A program made the translations under genes and the position numbers. Positions 1-4,971 of a stretch of DNA of 5,948 bases are shown one piece after another (position 1 is the stretch's first letter; each line of letters opens with the position of its first letter). The notes beneath the pieces were generated by a model. That model was not told the DNA's origin, did not search any database, and saw only the letters and a program-made list of their open reading frames with translations. Origin of the DNA: Candidatus Aminicenantota bacterium (GTDB lineage: Bacteria > Acidobacteriota > Aminicenantia > UBA2199); NCBI GenBank assembly GCA_023136725.1, contig JAGLQR010000120.1:1-5948 (forward strand), written 5' to 3'.

Positions 1-168
1 AGTTGCTGTCAGCAGGACAACTATATAACTATATAAATAATAAAGATGAAAAACCTCGGTAAGTATATAAGTAAGAATAAGGGTGAAAAGGAGAACACCG
101 GCTCCTGAAACTGAAAACCTTACAAATCCCGATCCGGTAAATTTTGAGATCAGCCGGCCCTCTTTCAT
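1..168 (-). CDS. GtrA-like membrane protein (flippase of polyprenyl-phosphate sugar), N-terminal part only
   Basis: The first 56 codons are visible; the rest lies beyond the left edge. After a short polar N-terminus comes an R-F-x-V-x-G-x-G block (residues 17-24) leading into a hydrophobic helix (about 19-36). A short loop with Tyr-rich sequence follows, then a second hydrophobic stretch starting near residue 44. This is the layout of the first helices of GtrA-family (PF04138) four-TM proteins, thought to flip lipid-linked sugars across the inner membrane. The gene starts 9 nt after the stop of a GT2 glycosyltransferase, the usual partner of GtrA proteins, which supports the call. ATG at 168 is chosen because an in-frame TAG lies four codons upstream. 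No good Shine-Dalgarno precedes it (an AGGAG lies too far away, inside the upstream gene), so translation is probably coupled. The family is recognised by pattern only, from a fragment. Confidence 0.7.
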   Translation of the reverse strand, partial: MKEGRLISKFTGSGFVRFSVSGAGVLLFTLILTYILTEVFHLYYLYSYIVVLLTAT

Positions 169-177
169 AGGCCCGTT

Positions 178-1047
178 CTAACTCTGTCTCCTGTTGATGA
201 GATCTGCAAGGAGTCCGATCAGAAATATGATCAGTGAGAAAACAAATAGAAGCACCGTAGTATCAGTCAGGTTCCGGATATATATATCTCTTGCCAGAGA
301 ACCGAATGATAATAGCAGGGTAAAGAAAAAAACAGGCATGAATATCCTCAGAGGATTAAACAACATGGTTATCCTCATTATAAGGAGGAAGAAATTATAT
401 GTGTCCTTTATCGGCCGGATCTTTGACTTGCCTTTCCTTTTAAAATAATCTATGGAGACATTCTTCACCTTAAGATTCTCCATGGTAAAAAGCATAGTCG
501 AGGTAGTCGTAAATGAGAAACCGTCAGGAAAAATATTCCAGAATTTCAGGATCACCTCTTTTTTGAAAAATCTGAATCCTGAATTAACATCCCTGATCTT
601 CCTCATGGCAAGGTAGGAGGAAAACTTATTAAGGAACCATTTCGCAGGCCTCCTCAAAAAAGGGACAGCTTTCACATCACCAGTCCTGATACCGATAACC
701 ATATCATGATCTTTAAAGAAGGGGATCATATCCTTCATCCTCTCAACAGGATATGTTCCGTCTGCATCACAGATCCCTATCCATTCAAATCTACTCTGCC
801 TTATTCCCGCCTTAATGGATGCCCCGTAACCCAGATTGATCTTATTTTTAACAAGGATCAGGTCTTTTACCTTAAGTTCCTCTATCCTCTCTGAACTACC
901 ATCGGTAGACCCGTCATCAACAATAATGATCTCATATTTCATTCCGGATATTTTTAATGAGATATCAAGCTCTTCAATCGTTTTATTTATGCTTTCCGCT
1001 TCATTAAAGCAGGGAATTATCATGGACAAACCTTTAAGATCACTCAT
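178..1047 (-). CDS. GT2 family glycosyltransferase, DPM1/GtrB-like, membrane anchored
   Basis: 289 aa. The GT-A fold is clear: SMIIPCFNEAESI at 8-20, VDDGSTDGS at 43-51, NLGYG at 71-75, the metal-binding DADGTYP at 94-100, DVNSGFRFF at 153-161, an FSFTTT segment at 177-182, and a basic RKGKSKIR at 204-211. The D-x-N/L-S-G-F-R and FSFTTE-like blocks are typical of polyprenyl-phosphate mannosyl/glucosyl transferases, which move a sugar from a nucleotide donor to a polyprenyl phosphate at the cytoplasmic face. Two C-terminal TM helices (about 232-250 and 264-282) anchor it. The next gene is GtrA-like, so the pair probably makes and flips a lipid-linked sugar for glycosylation of a surface molecule. 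The sugar cannot be told from sequence. The ATG at 1047 has no Shine-Dalgarno, but TATAAT ends exactly 6 nt upstream, suggesting a leaderless mRNA. Confidence 0.93.
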   Translation of the reverse strand: MSDLKGLSMIIPCFNEAESINKTIEELDISLKISGMKYEIIIVDDGSTDGSSERIEELKVKDLILVKNKINLGYGASIKAGIRQSRFEWIGICDADGTYPVERMKDMIPFFKDHDMVIGIRTGDVKAVPFLRRPAKWFLNKFSSYLAMRKIRDVNSGFRFFKKEVILKFWNIFPDGFSFTTTSTMLFTMENLKVKNVSIDYFKRKGKSKIRPIKDTYNFFLLIMRITMLFNPLRIFMPVFFFTLLLSFGSLARDIYIRNLTDTTVLLFVFSLIIFLIGLLADLINRRQS

Positions 1048-1053
1048 AAAACG

Positions 1054-1059
1054 ATTATA
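1054..1059 (-). promoter_or_regulatory. -10 element (TATAAT) of a likely leaderless promoter for the GT2 gene
   Basis: A perfect TATAAT occupies -12 to -7 relative to the A of the start codon at 1047, so the predicted transcription start falls on the ATG itself. There is no Shine-Dalgarno between them. Two tandem TTGTAA hexamers lie directly upstream, but the -35 at standard spacing is poor (about 3 of 6). The region is very AT-rich, so a chance match is possible. The same geometry recurs at the next gene upstream. Confidence 0.45.
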
Positions 1060-1092
1060 TTACAATTACAATTTTTAATAAAATATAGTTTC

Positions 1093-1482
1093 CTATCTCG
1101 TTGCACTCCATGTCCCTGATTCATCCGGGAACAAGTCAGAATAATTTGTTATATATGAACCACTCATTGAGTTTTTTGAATCAAATTTTCCCAGGAAAGT
1201 GATCGTTATAGTTACTTCCAGATTAGTACTCCAGCCGCTGATTGAAAATGTCACAGCATTATCCAATACGGTATATGTTCCTGTCGAATAACCATCAGTT
1301 GCTGTTCCGATAGTTTCTGAACCGGCAAAAGTAAATTGTTCCGTATAAGTCTCGTTATCTGATTGAAACTCTAATTCCCATGTCCCGACAATATTGTAAT
1401 TTTCTTCTGCGGCTTTTTTACATGATGGTAAAACTAACAAACCAATAATGATCAATAATAATATAGTTTTTTTCATCCTCAT
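1093..1482 (-). CDS. small lipocalin-like lipoprotein of unknown function
   Basis: 129 aa. Residues 1-20 form a lipoprotein signal peptide (basic MRMKK, a hydrophobic core, then LPSC) with the lipidated Cys at 21. Lys at +2 and +3 predicts outer-membrane retention by the enterobacterial rule, if it applies here. The mature part is almost all beta-strand, with a G-T-W motif at 33-35, a middle G-T-Y (about 68-70) and a closing G-T-W-S-A-T-R. This layout resembles small lipocalin-like lipoproteins of Bacteroidota and related bacteria. No catalytic or metal-binding pattern is seen and there are no His residues, so a link with the metal operon upstream is not supported. It probably forms its own transcription unit. 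ATG at 1482 is chosen over the ATG two codons later because TATAAT sits six bases before it; the GAGG is too close to serve the second ATG. Confidence 0.8.
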   Translation of the reverse strand: MRMKKTILLLIIIGLLVLPSCKKAAEENYNIVGTWELEFQSDNETYTEQFTFAGSETIGTATDGYSTGTYTVLDNAVTFSISGWSTNLEVTITITFLGKFDSKNSMSGSYITNYSDLFPDESGTWSATR

Positions 1483-1488
1483 GAAATT

Positions 1489-1499
1489 ATTATATTATA
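1489..1499 (-). promoter_or_regulatory. overlapping TATAAT -10 elements, likely leaderless promoter of the lipoprotein gene
   Basis: Two TATAAT hexamers overlap by one base (1499-1494 and 1494-1489). The nearer one is exactly six bases from the ATG at 1482, placing the predicted start of transcription at the first base of the start codon. A weak -35 (TTTATA, 4 of 6 matches to TTGACA) lies 16 nt further upstream. No Shine-Dalgarno precedes the ATG. This matches the arrangement before the glycosyltransferase gene. Confidence 0.45.
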
Positions 1500-1547
1500 T
1501 TCATCTTTTTTATAAAACTTTATCAGTCCAACACACCGAATATATTT

Positions 1548-1560
1548 CAGGCGTAGCCTG
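1548..1560 (-). terminator. possible weak hairpin terminator after the metal operon
   Basis: A 5-bp perfect inverted repeat (CAGGC, TAC loop, GCCTG on the transcribed strand) begins 11 nt after the stop codon of the permease gene. It is followed by AAATATATTC rather than a solid T-tract, so intrinsic termination would be weak. Its position at the end of the operon, before a gene with its own promoter, is the main support. Confidence 0.25.
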
Positions 1561-1571
1561 TCTTATCTTAC

Positions 1572-2330
1572 TTATTCTTTTGTTAAAGTTCCGTTCCGGT
1601 CCTTTATGAAGAGTGTGGATAACATGGCAGCAAGGGCATGGAAGAATACTATTGTATATCCGGTCGGAAAATCGTGCCTGTATGATACACCGAGTGCAAT
1701 AAGATTAATTATTATTCCTATACCCCATGACCAGAGTATAACCCTTTTTGTTCCGGACCTTAATGCAATAAATGCCGGGCCGATAAGAAGAGCAAACACA
1801 ACAAATACTCCTGCGAGCCTGACCGAACTCGTAACAGTGACGGCAAAAGTTGTGAAGAACAGAATATCTTTTAATACACCATTAACTCTTTTATTCAGGA
1901 AATAGAGGAACAGGCCCAGGAATGAATACAGAACAGCCGTTTCTATTATCTCGCTCAGTGGTGTAAAAAGGATATCTGCAGCAAGAAGTTTTTGAAACTC
2001 TTCCATACCATGGGACGCCTTGGATAAAAGTATAAAAACACCGGAGACACCGAATGCATACATCAGCCCGATAAAAGCTTCCTGATGTTTCACTTTCCTG
2101 GTCGCAACCGAATTAAGGAATCCAGCCATTAATGCGAAACCAAGAGAGATCAGATAAAGATATTCCCCATCAAAGAACATGAGAGATATGGCAGCACCAA
2201 GTGCTGCCATCTGGCCAATTGCAAGATCAGTAAATATTATTCCTCTTTTGATGATTTCTATTCCAAAATATGAATGAATACCAAGAAGAACAACCGACAA
2301 TAAAAAAGCTGTACCGAGTACGTCCATCAT
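1572..2330 (-). CDS. metal ABC transporter permease, ABC-3 (ZnuB/MntB) family
   Basis: 252 aa, slightly short for the family but with all expected blocks and about seven or eight TM helices. It should form the inner-membrane channel for Zn2+ (or Mn2+) delivered by the binding protein encoded just upstream. Family features: GIEIIKRGIIFTDLAIGQ at 23-40, matching the first cytoplasmic loop; EAFIGLMYAF at 84-93; GMEEFQKLLAADIL at 108-121; VRLAGVFVVFALLIGPAFIA at 170-189; and HDFPTGYTIVF at 219-229, the conserved S-x-x-x-D-x-P-x-G segment. The usual G-D-x-L-S-H-A block reads T-D-L-A-I-G-Q here, so the family His is absent. The start overlaps the upstream stop as ATGATGG/TGA (4 nt), with GGAG at 2340-2343, so translation is coupled. 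No ABC ATPase gene accompanies it in this operon. Zinc is inferred from context; manganese or iron is possible. Confidence 0.92.
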   Translation of the reverse strand: MMDVLGTAFLLSVVLLGIHSYFGIEIIKRGIIFTDLAIGQMAALGAAISLMFFDGEYLYLISLGFALMAGFLNSVATRKVKHQEAFIGLMYAFGVSGVFILLSKASHGMEEFQKLLAADILFTPLSEIIETAVLYSFLGLFLYFLNKRVNGVLKDILFFTTFAVTVTSSVRLAGVFVVFALLIGPAFIALRSGTKRVILWSWGIGIIINLIALGVSYRHDFPTGYTIVFFHALAAMLSTLFIKDRNGTLTKE

Positions 2331-3226
2331 TTTAGCAATCTCCTTACTATCTCATCGAACAATGATACGATATCTATTGCTTCATCCACCGAACCGACAT
2401 CATGAGGAAGTACAACAAGCTTTACTCCTGTTTTCCTGTTAACAAACCGGGAGGGTTTTTTCATATGGTAAACATCATGAATAATAAACTCAGCTCCTTT
2501 ATTATTAATGATCTCTATCATCTCGAGAATATGTTTTGTTGATGGAGGTATCCCCGGCACAGGCTCGAGAGTCCCCAATTGCTCCAGATTGAACCTTTTC
2601 AGAAAATAATCAAAATTCTTATGGTATTGAACAACATTTTTCCCGGAGAATTTTTCAAGTGACATCTCCCAATCTGCTATTTTCTTTTTCCACATCTCTG
2701 AAAATTCTTTATACCTTTTAGTGAAAATATCTTTATTGGATAAATTAAGATCAATCAATTTATCTCTAATCACTTTTGACACAATAAGTATATTTTCCGG
2801 ATCCAGATGGAAATGGGGATTCCCGTCAGGATGTACATCCCCATGTGCTCTGGATATCTCTTTGGGAATATCGATTCCTTCGATAAAGGAAAAGAGATCC
2901 AGGAATCCCTTGTTGCCCGGATTTATCCGTGGATTATTAGCTTTTTTTAAAATTGGAGGTATCCACCCTATCTCCAATTGACCTCCGTTTATTATCAGAA
3001 GATCTGCCTTCCTCATTTTTGCGATGAATGAAGGCCTTGGTGTTATGTAGTGAGGATCCTTGTAACCCTTCGACAAAGGTGTGACAACAACTTCTTCGCC
3101 ACCGATCTTTTTTACTATATCTGCAATATAGTTATAGGAAACTACAACCCTGAGTTTTGCATCAACTATTGAAGGAATTCCAATGATCAATATCATCAAA
3201 ATTACTATCAGTTTTATTCTTTTCAT
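2327..3226 (-). CDS. znuA: periplasmic metal-binding protein of an ABC transporter, ZnuA-like (cluster A-I)
   Basis: 299 aa with a signal peptide (1-23, cleavage likely after VDA; no lipobox). It captures metal in the periplasm and passes it to the permease. The three His ligands of ZnuA/TroA proteins are visible: H59 in DPHYITPRP (57-65), H138 in NPHFHLDPEN (136-145) and H202 in QYHKNFDYF (200-208). The fourth, acidic ligand is probably D276 in LPHDVGSVDEAI (273-284), followed by the usual C-terminal SLFDEIVRRL helix. The short loop before the second ligand is histidine-rich (H128, H132, H138, H140), a reduced form of the His loop of zinc-specific ZnuA, which favours zinc over manganese. EPVPGIPPS at 221-229 is the family's connecting segment. 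A strong Shine-Dalgarno (AAAGGAG, 3233-3239) lies six bases before the ATG and overlaps the stop of the upstream gene. The symbol reflects family; the metal is not proven. Confidence 0.92.
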   Translation of the reverse strand: MKRIKLIVILMILIIGIPSIVDAKLRVVVSYNYIADIVKKIGGEEVVVTPLSKGYKDPHYITPRPSFIAKMRKADLLIINGGQLEIGWIPPILKKANNPRINPGNKGFLDLFSFIEGIDIPKEISRAHGDVHPDGNPHFHLDPENILIVSKVIRDKLIDLNLSNKDIFTKRYKEFSEMWKKKIADWEMSLEKFSGKNVVQYHKNFDYFLKRFNLEQLGTLEPVPGIPPSTKHILEMIEIINNKGAEFIIHDVYHMKKPSRFVNRKTGVKLVVLPHDVGSVDEAIDIVSLFDEIVRRLLK

Positions 3227-3238
3227 AATCTACTCCTT

Positions 3239-4507
3239 TTAGAAAGGGTGGGCTCCATGCGCCCCGATCGAAATATTCAGTTGCAGGTTCAATTCACTGA
3301 AATTTTTCAGATCCCCATCTAAATATAAATATCTATTATTATTGTACTGAAGACGGATCCTTGAGAACTCTGTCGGAGAGTAATCGATCATAAACGAATA
3401 CCTCTTCATATCTTCCGGCAGTTCTGAATCTGTTCCGTTAATCAGGACATTGTTACGGTTGAGAAGGTCATACCTTAATGCAGTTCTCCATAATTTCGAG
3501 AATCTGTATACAAGTTCAGAATAAAATCCTGACTGAGATCTCGAAAATTCAGATCCTTCTGAAGAACCTGCCTCATAAAATTTACCTTCAAATTGTCTGT
3601 CAATATATTCTGTCTGAAGAGAAATATACCTGTAAGAATCAATAAGATATTTCATAGTTATATCCAGGCCTGATATTCTTGATCTCCCTGATAAGGCATG
3701 TTCCCCACTCTCAGTTTCGTGTATTGAGCGGGTTTCTCCGTCAGCATAGGAAACTCCTCCCAGAATTATAAGGTCACCTATATCCACAGAAGTTTTTGCA
3801 TAGACCGTAAACAAACCCGGCCCCTTTGCACCCTCGACCTCAATTTCACTTCCATTATCCTCATTCACTATTTCCATACCCTCTAAGCCGAAACTGGTAC
3901 TATTTTCTCCCTGGAAAAGTTCAAACCCGAGGGATAAATAAAAATCTGCCGGTGCTACCCAGTTCAATTGAAAACCTTTCTCATTCAATCCCTCTTCTCC
4001 GAAGAAACCCCGGTAAACAAGAGGGAGTTCCTGGAAGTTCCAGGTATGAGCATGCTGGGCATTGATTCTCCCGAAAGCACTCAGGAATTTCCCTATCTTC
4101 AGCCCGAATCCGTGAGGCAGTTTTCTTGTTGTTACATATGCCTCTTCTACTTCAAAATGATCTTCTCCAAGATGGAATGCTGTGAAAAGGTCAAAATATG
4201 GATCGACAGTGGCAAACAGGCTGAGTTCGGCATAATTTAAATTGAAGCCGTTTTCTCCATTTAATAATGAACCTGAATGTGCATGACCATTAGAATGGCC
4301 AGCATGAATAAACCCGGGCATCTCAAAACCCGTAAACTCAAAATTTCCAAGATTTCTGCTCAGATAAGAAACATCCATAATGAATGATATTGCCGGAACA
4401 AATTTGGTTTGTGAGAACGGGTCACTACTTCCCCCATCACTTCCGAATGTTGTGAGTGGAAGAATAAATATTATTGCTATTATTATCAAATATGAAACTA
4501 TTTTCAT
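3239..4507 (-). CDS. histidine-rich outer-membrane beta-barrel protein, metal-operon porin
   Basis: 422 aa. A signal peptide (1-22, hydrophobic 5-20) is followed by a barrel rich in alternating aromatic strands ending in Phe422, the usual signal for the BAM machinery. I see no TonB-box or plug domain, so it looks like a porin (phosphate-selective-porin style) rather than a true TonB receptor, although relatives are sometimes given that name. Conserved-looking blocks: NYAELSLFATVDPYFDLF (91-108), EEAYVTT (121-127), LKIGKFLSAFGRINAQHAHTW (136-156), PTEFSRIRLQY (378-388) and the end GAHGAHPF (415-422). Histidines cluster at H68, H71, H75 and H77, at H112 and H117, at H152 and H154, and at H417 and H420, consistent with guiding a transition metal across the outer membrane. 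A near-perfect Shine-Dalgarno (AAGGAGG, 4513-4519) sits five bases before the ATG. It lies between the small HNH/CP protein and znuA, pointing to metal uptake. Function is inferred. Confidence 0.85.
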   Translation of the reverse strand: MKIVSYLIIIAIIFILPLTTFGSDGGSSDPFSQTKFVPAISFIMDVSYLSRNLGNFEFTGFEMPGFIHAGHSNGHAHSGSLLNGENGFNLNYAELSLFATVDPYFDLFTAFHLGEDHFEVEEAYVTTRKLPHGFGLKIGKFLSAFGRINAQHAHTWNFQELPLVYRGFFGEEGLNEKGFQLNWVAPADFYLSLGFELFQGENSTSFGLEGMEIVNEDNGSEIEVEGAKGPGLFTVYAKTSVDIGDLIILGGVSYADGETRSIHETESGEHALSGRSRISGLDITMKYLIDSYRYISLQTEYIDRQFEGKFYEAGSSEGSEFSRSQSGFYSELVYRFSKLWRTALRYDLLNRNNVLINGTDSELPEDMKRYSFMIDYSPTEFSRIRLQYNNNRYLYLDGDLKNFSELNLQLNISIGAHGAHPF

Positions 4508-4546
4508 GTAGTCCTCCTTTGTGATTTTTTATCTGCAGAATATGTT

Positions 4547-4855
4547 CTAGCAGGGAGGACTTTTATTGGCCGGTAATAAAATTAATATTGAATGAATATC
4601 AAATACTTTTGTATATATTTCTCTCAGTATCTCAACAAGGATAAGTAAAAGTACAAATACGAATGCAACCGACATCAGTGACTGAGATGAGAAGAGGTAA
4701 AGAGGACAATCAAAATCTTCACTTTCAAGGATGCTGTGATTATGAAGGAATTGAGCAAAAAGGGTCAGAAATAGAAATATCAGGATAAGTCCGGAAAAGA
4801 AAAAAAATCCGGATAATTTCTCCTTGAAATTACCTGCTCTGATATTTCTTGTCAT
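4547..4855 (-). CDS. small two-TM protein with HNH and CP motifs, first gene of the metal operon
   Basis: 102 aa, of unknown function. TM1 spans about 16-37 and TM2 about 61-79. The loop between them carries H38-N39-H40, a run of acidic residues (E44, E46, D47, D49) and C50-P51: a plausible metal-binding site facing the periplasm, with charge rules supporting this (basic N-terminus inside). The C-terminus is L-P-A-N-K-S-P-P-C. I recall short membrane proteins of copper and zinc loci (such as the DUF2946 type) with His and C-P motifs and an R-x-P-P-like end, and this may be a distant relative, but the similarity is by eye only. It is the promoter-proximal gene of the cassette, 39 nt before the porin gene. 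ATG at 4855 is preceded only by a weak GGA about seven bases away; an earlier overlapping ATG (4862) hits a stop at once. The predicted leader is about 15 nt. Confidence 0.75.
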   Translation of the reverse strand: MTRNIRAGNFKEKLSGFFFFSGLILIFLFLTLFAQFLHNHSILESEDFDCPLYLFSSQSLMSVAFVFVLLLILVEILREIYTKVFDIHSILILLPANKSPPC

Positions 4856-4876
4856 TTATTCATCCAATACTGCTCT

Positions 4877-4904
4877 ATTATACATCAATTTCAGTCATTT
4901 TCAA
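4877..4904 (-). promoter_or_regulatory. sigma70-type promoter of the metal operon
   Basis: The -35 element is TTGAAA (4904-4899, 5 of 6 matches to consensus), the spacer is 16 nt and the -10 is a perfect TATAAT (4882-4877). Transcription should start near 4870, giving a leader of about 15 nt before the ATG at 4855. This is the best promoter in the window. No comparable promoter lies between the four genes downstream, and their gaps are 39, 12 and -4 nt, so they are probably one transcript. Confidence 0.75.
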
Positions 4905-4910
4905 GCATGC

Positions 4911-4931
4911 AAATGAAAACAATTTTCATTT
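4911..4931. promoter_or_regulatory. perfect inverted repeat, likely Zur/Fur-family operator
   Basis: AAATGAAAA (4911-4919) is followed by a CAA centre and the exact reverse complement TTTTCATTT (4923-4931): 9 of 9 pairs, 21 bp in all. It begins six bases upstream of the -35 element of the metal operon. Length, AT-rich arms and the ATG...CAT ends resemble operators of Fur-family metalloregulators (Zur, Fur, Mur). With znuA-like genes downstream, zinc control by Zur is the favoured reading. A further TTTTCA half-site (4898-4903) overlaps the -35. A hairpin terminator for the upstream gene is less likely, because the stem is AT-only apart from one pair and no T-tract follows. Confidence 0.65.
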
Positions 4932-4971
4932 AAACTTTATGTTTTGGCTTTCACCCCTTGAATTTCGGATT

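Noticed and set aside
1496..1571. A Zur-type operator before the lipoprotein gene
   Set aside because: No copy or near copy of the AAATGAAAA arm with a matching partner is present; the repeats seen are simple TATAAT overlaps and a short GC hairpin.
4030..4044. Perfect palindrome CCTGGAA-G-TTCCAGG
   Set aside because: It lies inside the porin gene in a conserved-looking WNFQELPL stretch and is explained by coding; no promoter or other copy is nearby.
3968..4240. Plus-strand open frame of 90 codons
   Set aside because: It runs antisense to the outer-membrane barrel gene, lacks a ribosome binding site and has no recognisable domain. The same holds for the other plus-strand frames.
4911..4931. 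The palindrome as an intrinsic terminator of the surface-protein gene
   Set aside because: The stem is almost all A/T, the loop is three bases and GCATGC rather than a T-tract follows; an operator fits better.
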